DNA of 64,000 nucleotides, from the NCBI RefSeq assembly GCF_015207005.2, contig NZ_JADEXS020000001.1:2914001-2978000 (forward strand), in the 5' to 3' direction. The notes under the pieces were generated by a model. It made no database searches and was not told the DNA's origin. It saw nothing but the letters and a program-made list of their open reading frames with translations. Made by a program: the position numbers and the translations under genes. Of the stretch, positions 27,017 to 41,862 are shown piece by piece; the first letter of the stretch is position 1, and every line of letters begins with the position of its first letter. This DNA is from Desmonostoc muscorum LEGE 12446 (GTDB taxonomy: Bacteria > Cyanobacteriota > Cyanobacteriia > Cyanobacteriales > Nostocaceae).

Positions 27017-27143
27017 TTTCTGCATCAACCCCTGTGAATTAATGTCAGCGGTACACGAGTTCAAATCTCGTCCGGGTCTCCAAATATTTGACCTGGTAGT
27101 TTAGCGGTAAAACACCACGACTTAAAGATTAAATTTGCAGGAA
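27017..27143 (+). ncRNA. Permuted tRNA-like RNA B
   Basis: Same order as RNA A: outer strand TTTCTGCA (27017-27024); T-arm ACGAG-TTCAAAT-CTCGT (27055-27071); acceptor 3' strand CCGGGTC, T, then an encoded CCA (27072-27082); a 7-nt linker; acceptor 5' strand GACCTGG (27090-27096, 7 bp with one G-T); D-arm GTTT/AAAC with loop AGCGGTA; CCACGACTTAAAG; outer strand TGCAGGAA (27136-27143, 8 bp with TTTCTGCA including one G-T). The anticodon stem is not clear. CCACG could pair partly with TGTGA upstream. It follows RNA A by 18 nt, so both are probably in one transcript after the DUF7873-like gene. Confidence 0.55.
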
Positions 27144-27206
27144 CCGGAAATTAACTAGGTAGAAATTGTGAAACAACAACTGAAAGTTTTAAGCTTTTAG
27201 TATCAA

Positions 27207-27233
27207 CCCCCAGGCATGGACATTGCTTGGGGG
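27207..27233 (+). terminator. GC-rich hairpin after the tRNA-like RNAs
   Basis: CCCCCAGGCA (27207-27216) pairs with TGCTTGGGGG (27224-27233), followed by ATTTCAATTTTC. Probable end of the transcript carrying the DUF7873-like gene and the two tRNA-like RNAs. Confidence 0.5.
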
Positions 27234-27283
27234 ATTTCAATTTTCAGCAATTGATTAAACTAAAACTAAAAACCTGATTTTGC

Positions 27284-27360
27284 GTAGGTTGGGTTCAGGA
27301 ACGAAACCCAACATCCTGAACATTTTGTTGGGTTTGGCTTTCACTCAACACAACCTACTT
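27284..27360. repeat. Palindromic AACCCAAC dispersed repeat
   Basis: GTAGGTTGGGTT on the left and AACACAACCTAC on the right enclose AACCCAACA/TGTTGGGTT, a nested inverted repeat typical of Nostoc genomes. It lies just downstream of the DUF4231 gene and may terminate it. Confidence 0.6.
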
Positions 27361-27394
27361 TAACGACAGACAATAGCTAAGTAAAATCAATTCA

Positions 27395-28276
27395 TTAGGC
27401 TTGTTTCTGATTAGTTGCCTCTTTGTCTGACTCATTGGATGATGCCGATTCTGTTTTCTCTGATTGCGTCTCGCCCGTTTGTTGCACTTGGTTGAGATGA
27501 ATATTATTTACTTGAACAATAAAGTATTCTAGTGCCTGACTTGCTTTTTGTTGCTGTTGGATTTCGTCAGACACATCATAGCAACGATAAGGTTGAGTTA
27601 CTCCCAATATAAATTTCTCTTGTTCAGCTTCTAACAATTCAACGGCTGTGTTAGCAGCAATAGAATTCTTTTGAAAAGGAAAAGAGGTAACTATACTGGC
27701 AAGTATGGAAGCAAGAGCTGGGCAGAGAACAGGGAGCCACTTTAGCCAAGGTTGTCCTGATTCTAATTTGTCTACTAGAACTAAAATTGGTGTGACCCCT
27801 GATAAAATAACTGTTGCTATTTGCAAACTGTAGTAAAGGTTCCTTGATACACCCCTAATTCTTTTATAATCATCAATTAAGTCTTGGCAATATTGTAAAG
27901 CCTTGCCTCTAGCTAAAGTCAGAGTATTTTGATTCCAAGAGTTATTATTAGCCAATAGGTAAGTATATAGTTCAGCTTTTCTAGACAGTTCGGATCTGTC
28001 AGCCAATTTTTTAGAATCTTGAAAGACTTGTCGATTGATTAATAACAAAAAGAACAAAAAAGTTAGAGATATTACTCCATAAATTACTACTGTTTTATCG
28101 GTTGAGAAAAAATTAATAAATAGAACGGCAGAAACAAAAATAGCAAGTAATAAATACTCAACTACCTTTAAGGTAAATAACTTTCTTTCTTCTGCTGAAG
28201 AAGATAAATTTTCAACTTTATCAGAAATTGGACTTTGGTTTTTCTGTTCAAGATTAGTTAATTCAGAAGTAGTCAT
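27395..28276 (-). CDS. DUF4231 membrane protein
   Basis: 293 residues with two adjacent N-terminal membrane helices (VEYLLLAIFVSAVLFINFF and VVIYGVISLTFLFFLLLI), then a helical region ending KRIRGVSRNLYYSLQIATVI. A second hydrophobic pair follows (ATVILSGVTPILVLV and LPVLCPALASILASIVTSF), then a conserved-looking FILGVTQPYRCYD and a polar Glu/Ser-rich tail. This fits DUF4231 proteins, described as 2TM effector-like proteins tied to SMODS/SLOG nucleotide-signalling systems. No cyclase or sensor gene is adjacent, so a defence role is not supported by context. Confidence 0.65.
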   Translation of the reverse strand: MTTSELTNLEQKNQSPISDKVENLSSSAEERKLFTLKVVEYLLLAIFVSAVLFINFFSTDKTVVIYGVISLTFLFFLLLINRQVFQDSKKLADRSELSRKAELYTYLLANNNSWNQNTLTLARGKALQYCQDLIDDYKRIRGVSRNLYYSLQIATVILSGVTPILVLVDKLESGQPWLKWLPVLCPALASILASIVTSFPFQKNSIAANTAVELLEAEQEKFILGVTQPYRCYDVSDEIQQQQKASQALEYFIVQVNNIHLNQVQQTGETQSEKTESASSNESDKEATNQKQA

Positions 28277-28931
28277 TGTCTGTTACTCAGTTCATTAACG
28301 GGTAAAATGTAGTAAGAGGAAAAACAGCAATTAGTAGAATTGCTTTTAAAGGGTATCAGTTAGAATAATTTCGCCACAAAGCAGCTAAAAGTCGCTTCCT
28401 AGAGATTTCAAGTTTGACTTTGCTTGTAGATGCATTCTACTTTCCCTAAAACTTCCATACATTTGCCATCTAAATCCCACTTTGCCTTTGCCCAGTTGCT
28501 TTAATAATGCTTGACAAAAACCATAAGTGTTTGTTTGGGTTGATGTAAAATGATTTAAGTCCACTGACTGTAGTCAATCCTAACCATACATACATTTGAT
28601 TGATAAATCAAGACTTTTGTTGTAGTAATTTTACGGATCTTTAGAGGATGGCTAGGACAGGATACTTAGCTGCGTTGTGTGGATTTGAGTTAAAAATTTT
28701 ACTTTTGGATATTGTCTATCGTCATGATAGTTACGGTCTTGTGAAGATCATGCGTGCGATCGCCCCCAATGGCATTTGCGAGTCCAACAATAGGCTATCA
28801 GCTTGTTGTATGGCTTTTGGCTGGCCTGCGCCTTAAAAAAAACTTGAGTTTTACAACTATTTCAAGAGGAAATCATCTCAGAGTCTGTCATTGATAAAAG
28901 AAGACAATAAAAGGCGCAAGTCCCAATTAAG
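28277..28931. other. Intergenic region, no convincing gene
   Basis: 655 bp of AT-rich DNA. A 62-codon frame at 28648-28836 has AGAGG directly against its ATG with no spacing, and no recognisable family. I leave it uncalled. Short stretches resemble dispersed repeats but have no clear ends. Confidence 0.45.
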
Positions 28932-30101
28932 ATGCGAACAATTGCAGAAATTAACGACAAAATTAGCCGCCAACGTGCGGTAGTGTTGACAACCGAAGAA
29001 TTAAAAGCACGAGTTATCGAAATCGGTGTTACTAAAGCTGCTAAAGAAGTTGATGTCATTACCACTGGCACTTTTGAGCCAATGGAATCAAGTGGTGCAA
29101 TTATCAATCTTGGGCACACTGACCCCCCGATAAAAATTCGCCGTTGCTGGTTAGATGGCGTTCCAGCTTACTCTGGTTTTGGAGCAGTAGATTTATATTT
29201 GGGTGCCAGTTGTGCTGTGGAAGCGATGGATGGCGAAGAAGTCCGAGAACGCGGCGGTGGTCATGTGATCGAAGATTTGATCGCCGGCAAACCCATACAC
29301 GTCAGAGCGCAAGGACAAGTAACAGATTGTTACCCCAGAGCGACATTTGAAACTACAATTACTAGTCAAACAATCAATCAGTTTTATTTATTTAATCCGC
29401 GTAATCTTTATCAAAATTTTATTGTTGGTGTGAATGGTGGCGATCGCCCACTTTTCACTTACTTGGGGCCTTTACAACCACGTCTGGGGAATGCCGTTTA
29501 CTCTAATCCCGGTGCGATTTCCCCCTTACTCAACGACCCCGATTTACAACTCGTTGGTATAGGTACAAGAATTTTTTTAGGCGGTGGTGTTGGCTATGTC
29601 GCCTGGGAAGGCACTCAGCACTTTCCCTTACAAAAGCGTTTAGCCAATCGCACACCCATCGGGCCTGCTGCTACTCTAGCTTTAATTGGGGATGCCAAGC
29701 AAATGGATGCTCATTGGGTGCGGGGTTGCTACTTCAAAAGTTACGGGCCTTCATTGATGTTAGGCGTTGGTATACCACTTCCTGTATTAAATGAACAAGT
29801 AGTTGAACACTGTGCCGTACAAGATCAAGACTTAGTAGCCCCAATAGTAGACTTTTCCATTCCCCGGCGTGTCCGTCCCACCTTTGGTTTAGTGAGTTAC
29901 GCCCAACTTAAATCTGGCCGGATTACCATCGAGGGCAAAGCAGTACGCTGTGCCCCCTTAGCGAGTTTGTTTTTTTCCAGGCAAGTTGCCCTAGAGTTAA
30001 AACAATGGATTGAAGCAGGTAAATTTACCCTTACAGAACCAGTTTCTCCAATTCCGATGGAGCGTTCTTTTCTACCCCAAGATCGTTGGACGGATTTTTG
30101 A
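28932..30101 (+). CDS. Homocysteine biosynthesis protein (HcyBio, DUF39)
   Basis: 389-residue HcyBio-domain protein. The family converts aspartate semialdehyde to homocysteine with sulfide in an alternative sulfur-assimilation route known from anaerobes and methanogens; cyanobacterial homologues exist but are less studied. Visible signatures: DVITTGTFEPMESSGAIINL near residues 40-59, GGGHVIEDLIAGK near 107, the Cys in QVTDCYPRATFET near 130 and the glycine-rich GIGTRIFLGGGVGYVAWEGT near 209. No ferredoxin domain is fused and no NIL/ferredoxin partner gene is next to it. Function by family only. Confidence 0.82.
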   Translation: MRTIAEINDKISRQRAVVLTTEELKARVIEIGVTKAAKEVDVITTGTFEPMESSGAIINLGHTDPPIKIRRCWLDGVPAYSGFGAVDLYLGASCAVEAMDGEEVRERGGGHVIEDLIAGKPIHVRAQGQVTDCYPRATFETTITSQTINQFYLFNPRNLYQNFIVGVNGGDRPLFTYLGPLQPRLGNAVYSNPGAISPLLNDPDLQLVGIGTRIFLGGGVGYVAWEGTQHFPLQKRLANRTPIGPAATLALIGDAKQMDAHWVRGCYFKSYGPSLMLGVGIPLPVLNEQVVEHCAVQDQDLVAPIVDFSIPRRVRPTFGLVSYAQLKSGRITIEGKAVRCAPLASLFFSRQVALELKQWIEAGKFTLTEPVSPIPMERSFLPQDRWTDF

Positions 30102-30229
30102 TCTTGGGGATTGGGGATTGGGGATTGGGGACTGGGGACTGGGGATTGGGTATTAGTTATTCTCCGCGTCAGAGCGTCCCCCTGTCCCCCCCATCTCCCC
30201 ATCTCCCCATCTCCCCATCTCCCCATGCC
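30102..30229. repeat. GGGGATT/GGGGACT heptamer tract and CCCCATCTC tract
   Basis: Short tandem heptamers GGGGATT/GGGGACT directly after the HcyBio stop, then about four ATCTCCCC units. The two halves are partly complementary and can form a long hairpin between the converging genes. Confidence 0.8.
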
Positions 30230-31243
30230 CTACTCTTGGGGTGGTTTCGGTCGCTTGATGGGCTTAGGAGTGGGTGTCTTGGGTATAGGTTTTGACACTA
30301 TAGGGGTGTCGCCGCCTGCGCTGCCTTTTTTGATGGGACGGGGGGTGTCGCTACCGCGTCTGGGTGGGAATGGTTTTCTACCACCACCACCACGAGGAGC
30401 TCCTTTAAATCCTGGTTTGCGTTTTTTGGGCAAATCAGCGATCGCCTCAGCTTTTTCTACGACTAAAACATCAGCTTCCCGTTTGGCTTGAAAGTCCCAG
30501 AATTTTCCCACTGCTTTGGTGGTCAGCACACCCCTCAATTTCAACTTAAAATATTTGGGTTTGTCAGTTGGTTTGCGTGGAGCTTGCCTAATTTTGACTA
30601 CCAAGCTCTTAGCATCAAAAGACTGGTATACTACCTCACCACGAACAGAAAAGCCACCGTCTGCAATTTCTGATGAGGGTATCAGGGCATCTGTATTGAG
30701 TTCAGAGTTTTCGGATAAGCCATCATCGGGCGTTTCTACCTCTTGTGACTCCGAGTCTGGCTCGTCCTCATCTATAAAGTTCTTAGCCAGATTTTCTGGC
30801 TCCCAAACTCCAACGATTTGGATGTGCAAAGTATCATTTTCTTGTCTTGTACGTGGATATACTACCCACAAATGTTCTTTCTCTAAGTCTAGGTGATTCT
30901 TGACTAGGCTCATAATCCGCCCTAAAAGGACGGCGTTGAGTTCTACACCATCTGGGGTCAGCAGTGTACCTTGGGTAAATTGTTCGCTGCTAGCGTGATA
31001 ACGGCCTCGGACTAAGCCGATCGCTCGATATTGCATCGGCTCACTGGGAGGCGGAATCGGTTGTTGTCGATTAATTAAGTTCCCATTTGAGTCAGTTTCG
31101 GTGGAGTTAGCAGGGGAATTTTCAACTTTAGAGGACAGGGCTGCTACTGTATTAACATTAGCGGCTGCCTCTATTTTATTGAGACCCTGGTTAGAGGCAG
31201 AAGAATTAGAAGGTTCAGGCAACGGCATCAGGTCGGAATTCAT
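30230..31243 (-). CDS. Conserved cyanobacterial protein with basic Pro/Gly-rich tail
   Basis: 337 residues from ATG 31243 (MNSDLMPLPEP), chosen because AAGGAG lies 5-6 bases upstream; the open frame extends 42 codons further without a site. A disordered N-terminus leads to a folded core starting YRAIGLVRGRYHASSEQFTQ near residue 70, with TLLTPDGVELNAVLLGRI and LWVVYPRTR. An acidic stretch and a second beta-rich segment (SVRGEVVYQSFDAKSLVVKI near 205) follow. The tail is very basic (KKRKPGFKGAPRGGGGRKPF), suggesting nucleic-acid or ribosome binding. I know this as a conserved cyanobacterial family without function. Confidence 0.7.
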   Translation of the reverse strand: MNSDLMPLPEPSNSSASNQGLNKIEAAANVNTVAALSSKVENSPANSTETDSNGNLINRQQPIPPPSEPMQYRAIGLVRGRYHASSEQFTQGTLLTPDGVELNAVLLGRIMSLVKNHLDLEKEHLWVVYPRTRQENDTLHIQIVGVWEPENLAKNFIDEDEPDSESQEVETPDDGLSENSELNTDALIPSSEIADGGFSVRGEVVYQSFDAKSLVVKIRQAPRKPTDKPKYFKLKLRGVLTTKAVGKFWDFQAKREADVLVVEKAEAIADLPKKRKPGFKGAPRGGGGRKPFPPRRGSDTPRPIKKGSAGGDTPIVSKPIPKTPTPKPIKRPKPPQE

Positions 31244-31667
31244 AAAAACTCCTTGCGGCGGAGACACATCCCATTGTGGGATTTTACAAAGGCAGCTGGA
31301 AAGAGCGTTTGTGCGGCTGATGAAAGTATATTTACTTTTCACAAAGTCACACCAGAGTACTCTACACAATCCTAAAGGCGCTAAATTTAGTGTGTAAACA
31401 CTAAAAGTCTAATTTAGCGCCCAGACACTAGTTTCGGAAGCATATCATAGCTACAATTCTGACGGCTCCTCCTAAAGTCATCACTTACTTTAGCAGTGTG
31501 GATAGTTAATTGTTATAAAATTCACAGGCAATGGGTGATATTCCGCAAAGTTTTGGAAATTTTTAACTTTACAAAACTTTGAGCAGAGAGCCGTACTCCT
31601 TCTAGGGGTAGGAGCGTCAACAAATTTAAATCATAATGTCATTAGAATTCAGGAGAAAGACAAAACT
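31244..31667. other. Divergent intergenic region with a cruciform-like hairpin
   Basis: GGCGCTAAATT (31377-31387) pairs with AATTTAGCGCC (31411-31421) and encloses AGTGT/ACACT. The remainder to 31667 must hold both divergent promoters. AGGAG near 31651 is the site for the TPR gene. No other gene is seen. Confidence 0.6.
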
Positions 31668-32561
31668 GTGTCTCAACCGCGCAATCGCTGGGTAGTTCAA
31701 GTTATCTTGGTGCTGGCAATTCTTGCTTTTGTGGGTGTTTCGGTGATTCCCATATTTGGAGCGCTTAATAATACGCCATCTTCAAGCCAGAATAACCCTA
31801 GCACCAGAGGCAGTTTAACTTCCTCTGACCAAAAATCAAAACTAGAAGACCAAGTACGGGGATATGAACTGGTTTTACAAAGGGAACCAGAAAATCAAAC
31901 TGCGCTCAAAGGCCTATTAGAGGCGCGGCTACAATTACTCAGTCAAAAAGAAAAAGGTGAGGTTAAACCATCTGATATTCAAGTTGTTATTGAACCTCTA
32001 GAAAAGCTTGCGAAACTGAATCCCGAACAGTCAGAATACGCAGTGTTGCTGGCTCAAGCCAAACAGCAAATAGGCGATCGCGAAGGAGCCGCCCAAGCTT
32101 ATCGCTCGGTTTTAGACACTAAACCTGGTGATTTGAAGGCTTTACAAGGAATGGTGGCTCTGTTGATGAGTCAGCAACGCCCCGAAGCAGCCATTGGTTT
32201 GTTGCAAGAAACCCTCACTCAGGCAGCCCAAACAAATATAAATCAGCCTGGAAGCATCGACACAGTTGCTGTGCAAGTGCTGTTAGGTTCTGTTCACGCC
32301 TCCCAGAAACGCTACGCCCAAGCCGCCTCTGCATATGACCAAGCAATTAAGAAAGATCCTAAGGATTTTCGCCCCGTTGTCGCAAAAGCAATGCTCCTGA
32401 AACAACAGGGCAAAAACGCACAAGCAAAACCTTTATTTGATAGTGCCGCAGCTTTAGCACCTGCTCAATACAGAGACGAAATTAACAAAGCTGCAATTAC
32501 TCCTTCGGCTCCTAATCCTGCTGCACCTAGCGCATCTTCACCGGAAAGTAAACCTAAGTGA
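31668..32561 (+). CDS. Membrane-anchored TPR protein
   Basis: 297 residues from GTG 31668, preceded by AGGAGAAAG. An N-terminal membrane anchor (WVVQVILVLAILAFVGVSVI, residues 7-26) leads to a Ser/Asn linker. Tetratricopeptide-like helices run from about residue 60 to 280: LQREPENQTALKGLLEARLQ, then AQAYRSVLDTKPGDLKALQG, then AASAYDQAIKKDPKDFRPVV. The C-terminus is Pro/Ala/Ser-rich. TPR proteins scaffold complexes; similar anchored ones in cyanobacteria assist photosystem assembly, but no partner can be named here. Confidence 0.75.
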   Translation: MSQPRNRWVVQVILVLAILAFVGVSVIPIFGALNNTPSSSQNNPSTRGSLTSSDQKSKLEDQVRGYELVLQREPENQTALKGLLEARLQLLSQKEKGEVKPSDIQVVIEPLEKLAKLNPEQSEYAVLLAQAKQQIGDREGAAQAYRSVLDTKPGDLKALQGMVALLMSQQRPEAAIGLLQETLTQAAQTNINQPGSIDTVAVQVLLGSVHASQKRYAQAASAYDQAIKKDPKDFRPVVAKAMLLKQQGKNAQAKPLFDSAAALAPAQYRDEINKAAITPSAPNPAAPSASSPESKPK

Positions 32562-32692
32562 TGGGGATTGGGGATTGGGGATTGGGGATTGGGCATGGGG
32601 TGATGGGGTGTAATTCTCTCCCCTTCTCTCTCATTTCCCTCATCTCCCTAATCCCCAGTCCCCAATCCCCATGCCCCAGTCCCCTCACACTC
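32560..32692. repeat. GGGGATT heptamer tract with complementary CCCCAAT tract
   Basis: About five GGGGATT-type units at 32563-32600 and complementary CCCCAGTCCCCAATCCCC at 32652-32669. They form a long imperfect hairpin between the converging TPR and GDT1 genes. Confidence 0.75.
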
Positions 32693-33305
32693 CTTCAATG
32701 GCAGCAACGATACCAAAGACCAAAAACAGGCATCCACCAATTAGGGTGAGTTGACGCTCGGAAATGCGACCAGCGATCATTTTGCCGCCGATAACAGCGA
32801 TCGCTGCACAAATAGCATGTCCTAAAATTGCACCTGTGGTTACTCCAATTGGGTTATTCCCGGCTGCTAGGGCAATGGTGGCAATTTGAGTGCGATCGCC
32901 CCACTCTGCCATAAATGTTAATCCAAAAGCCTCTATTAAAATTGCTAAGGAACTTTTCTGCTTTGGTAGCTGCAAATCTGCCTGTTTCACCGCAGCTTCC
33001 GCCTCTTCTACAACTTCAGTATCACAACTAGAGGCAGACATTTTACTCGCGTCGTACAACAGTTTGAGACCAAAGGCGATAAACAAAGTTATTTCCGCAT
33101 AATGAATATAAACTTTTGGCAATAAAGACGCTGCTTGTCCAAATAGCACCGAAAGGATTGTCATCGCGGCTAAAGCAGCTGTCACTCCTGCAAATACCAA
33201 CCTACGGGGGTGGTGCATTGCCAAAATCACAGCAATAAAAAATGTTTTATCGCCTAGTTCTGAAACTGTAATTAATAACAAACCTGCGGTAAAAGCTGTT
33301 AACAC
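32685..33305 (-). CDS. GDT1/TMEM165 (UPF0016) family manganese transporter
   Basis: 206-residue membrane protein with the two signature motifs of the family, SELGDKTFF (residues 15-23) and AEWGDRTQIATIA (near 136). Each half has three hydrophobic helices, joined by a polar central loop (residues 90-120). The cyanobacterial homologue (Mnx) exports Mn2+ from cytoplasm to thylakoid lumen or periplasm; plant PAM71 and yeast Gdt1 are relatives. A yybP-ykoY-like Mn riboswitch upstream supports a manganese role. GAGAGAG just before the ATG is the likely ribosome binding site. Confidence 0.9.
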   Translation of the reverse strand: MLTAFTAGLLLITVSELGDKTFFIAVILAMHHPRRLVFAGVTAALAAMTILSVLFGQAASLLPKVYIHYAEITLFIAFGLKLLYDASKMSASSCDTEVVEEAEAAVKQADLQLPKQKSSLAILIEAFGLTFMAEWGDRTQIATIALAAGNNPIGVTTGAILGHAICAAIAVIGGKMIAGRISERQLTLIGGCLFLVFGIVAAIEGV

Positions 33306-33356
33306 TCTCTCAAGCTCCTGAAGAATCGTTTACCGATGTGAAGCTTGATGAGAACC

Positions 33357-33510
33357 AAAAGACCTCACCAAGTTTACACTTTTCGGTGTGAACTTAGTGA
33401 AGGTCTCGCTTTCAAATATTTATTACTTGCCACCTGAACCAGGCTCATCGCCAGTATGTTGATTCAGATGTACTGGCTTTTTAATTTTTTGCCAGCAGCT
33501 ACTCCCCTTC
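33357..33510 (-). promoter_or_regulatory. yybP-ykoY-like Mn2+ riboswitch with intrinsic terminator
   Basis: In the leader of the GDT1 gene, reading on the minus strand: GGGGAGTAGC (33507-33498), a hallmark start of the yybP-ykoY class; a GCTGGC/GCCAGT arm; a GGCAAGTAATAAATA stretch; then GAAAGCGAGACC (33413-33402), resembling the conserved Mn-site loop. The 3' part forms a strong hairpin, AGACCTTCACTAAGTTCACAC with GTGTAAACTTGGTGAGGTCT, followed by TTTT at about 33360-33357. This is consistent with transcription read-through control by Mn2+. Class assignment is by eye from motif memory. Confidence 0.65.
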
Positions 33511-33590
33511 TATGCGAGTCTGATTATACATCTATTTCAAGTACAAGTCAAGGCGGCAGATAACTGAAAACATGCAGTTGGATTCAGTGG

Positions 33591-34044
33591 TTACGGAGGT
33601 AAAAACTCATCATTTGTGACTTCTGGCAGTTGATATGGACAGTTCACAGCAAAGGATTCCACTGACAAACCAGTTTCAGCTTTTGCTTGCTTAACCGCTT
33701 GTGTATAACACTCCGTAAAAATGCTCTCAAGATAGGATTTGAGACTGGGGGAATCATTTGACACGTCTACGATGTTCAATGATGCTTCCTTCCCAGCTAC
33801 CGCTTCTCTTTTCCGGTTGGAATTGCCATTTGAGCAAATGCACTAGAATTACAATCAGATTACTCTTGAGACTCCGGCGTTCACTCGTTCCCATGTCGGC
33901 AATTTCCTCTATGAGGTTCTCCCAGTCGACATTCGCGTAGTCTTGACTTTGCAATTTTTCCACAGTTGTTTCTATCCATTGCAAATAGTCAATTCCATAG
34001 AGTGTTTGGGAATGCGGCTTTAGGGAAGACATGGCAGTTTCCAT
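33591..34044 (-). pseudogene. DUF29 family protein, frameshifted
   Basis: The first part (from ATG 34044, METAMSSLKPHSQTLYGIDY) matches the DUF29 N-terminal half to IIEHRRRVK, where the frame meets TGA near 33754. The expected continuation (NDSPSLKSYLESIFTECYTQ, then FAVNCPYQLPEV) resumes in another frame at about 33770 and runs to 33591. One frameshift therefore splits a gene of the normal 150-residue size. DUF29 proteins are common in cyanobacteria, often in many copies, function unknown. It lies directly downstream of the giant gene on the same strand. Confidence 0.75.
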
Positions 34045-34072
34045 AGGAAATGGTGATTGTAGTCTGGAAAAG

Positions 34073-39388
<5,316 letters not shown>

Positions 39389-40131
39389 TGAATACTTCCT
39401 TAGAAAGATTAAATTTAGACGTTATGAGCCAGGTGAAAAAAGCATTAGCCTTTCACTTTTGTTTTGGCGAGCAATCAACAGAATTTGATGACAAGAAGTC
39501 AGAATTTAGAGAAAACTCTGAGCGGGGGAACGCCTCCCTCAAAAGTTGCGATCGCTTAGTCCTCTAGCTTCGCTTTTTTTAAAATTAAACAGCCTCAGCA
39601 AATATGTTGAATTTTATATTCTATTTATATAAAGTCGATTTAGTTTAATTTATTAAGCACTCAAAATAGCTAAATATCTATATGGTGCAGCATAGTAGTT
39701 GATGGCATTGTTATGAACAAGCAGGAAGCAGCACAATTTTTCAGTATCAGCGCCCTAAAACATGACGTGCAACAGGGGCGAATTAGCGTCACTATAATTT
39801 GTAATTAACCCATACATGAATGCATGTTTTTCGAGCCGAAAATGTGTTTTTTTATTTTTGATAACTCCAATTAGTTGAACGGAAACTTAAATGAATTACG
39901 AATCCGGTAAATAAGATATTATTCTCTACTTTCTAGAAAAACCTACATATCTAGAAAATTCTGCATGTATTAGACTATGCTATTTATGATTTTATCGCCA
40001 ATTTATCATCGGATATTCTCTGCTTTTACTGAAGATTATGTCAGGGTTAAAGCTTACACCAAGGAGTGGAAATTAAATAAAGCTATCAATAAAGTTATAC
40101 CGTTTCACTTTAATGATGATACAAATACGTT
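39389..40131. other. Intergenic region upstream of the giant gene
   Basis: AT-rich. Apart from the HTH fragment at 39713-39808 I see no gene. A 70-codon frame at 39977-40189 ends inside a dispersed palindrome and has no ribosome binding site. The promoter of the giant gene should lie near 39390-39500. Confidence 0.5.
39713..39808 (+). pseudogene. Fragment of a small helix-turn-helix protein
   Basis: 31 codons starting MNKQEAAQFFSISALKHDVQ and continuing QGRISV. This resembles the N-terminus of small Nostoc HTH proteins beginning MNKQEAAxxLGVS...QQGRISVRYEKG (from memory). The frame then leaves the family and stops, so it is a truncated relic. Confidence 0.45.
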
Positions 40132-40160
40132 GGTAGGGGCACGGCAATGCCGTGCCCCTA
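40132..40160. repeat. GGGGCACGGCA palindrome
   Basis: GTAGGGGCACGGCA and its exact complement around a central A. The same palindrome occurs near 2367-2387. Confidence 0.8.
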
Positions 40161-40201
40161 CGCGAAATCTATATGTATCAGGGTTTTAGTGAAATAGTGT
40201 T

Positions 40202-40354
40202 AGAGGTGATTCAATACAGTTCGATTAAGGTTTTTTGATGAAAATTCTAGATCCAAAGACGCGATAAATCGGCGTCTCTACGAAGGAATGATTATTGTAG
40301 AGACGCCGATTTATCGCGTCTCTTGGCTTAACCGAACCGTATTGAGAGGTGATT
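40202..40354. mobile_element. CAATACGGTTC-family MITE with 10-bp target duplication
   Basis: The element at 40212-40344 has ends CAATACAGTTCGATTAAG and CTTAACCGAACCGTATTG as inverted repeats. It is flanked on both sides by AGAGGTGATT (40202-40211 and 40345-40354). The interior is a 23-bp-arm hairpin starting GACGCGATAAATCGGCGTCT. A second family copy lies at 60504-60606. Confidence 0.8.
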
Positions 40355-40456
40355 TAATAATCACCTCAATCATTACTTACCTGCACATAATCGATTCATT
40401 CAAAAAAGTGGATTGATGAATCTATGAATCATGCACAAGAGTAACGCCAAGTCTTA

Positions 40457-40575
40457 GGGACTTCCAAAAAATAAATTATCACAAATTATTTTTACATTTT
40501 TCGGGTAGCACAGCTGTGCTACCCTACGTTCGCGGAGCGTCCCGCAGGGATGGGATGTTTTTAATTGGAAGTCTC
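40457..40575. mobile_element. GGGACTTCCA-family MITE, full copy D
   Basis: Left end GGGACTTCCAAAAAATAAAT, core hairpin GGGTAGCACAGCTGTGCTAC, right end TTGGAAGTCTC. Flanked by TTA on each side (40454-40456, 40576-40578). It ends 8 bp after the TGA of the protochlorophyllide reductase gene, which is read toward it. 119 bp, no coding capacity. Confidence 0.75.
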
Positions 40576-40583
40576 TTATTTGG

Positions 40584-41862
<1,279 letters not shown>

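Noticed and set aside
26837..27130. Two ordinary decayed linear tRNAs in tandem
   Set aside because: Read linearly, the 5' acceptor CGAGGGA does not pair with the downstream CCGGGTC, and no anticodon arm forms. The permuted reading pairs perfectly twice, so I prefer it, though decay cannot be fully excluded.
27395..28276. DUF4231 gene as part of a SMODS/CBASS defence system
   Set aside because: No nucleotidyltransferase, SLOG or other effector gene lies nearby; only the membrane protein is present.
28648..28836. 62-codon gene
   Set aside because: AGAGG touches the ATG with no spacing, composition is atypical, and no family is recognised.
39977..40189. 70-codon gene
   Set aside because: Ends inside a dispersed palindrome, no ribosome binding site, no family.
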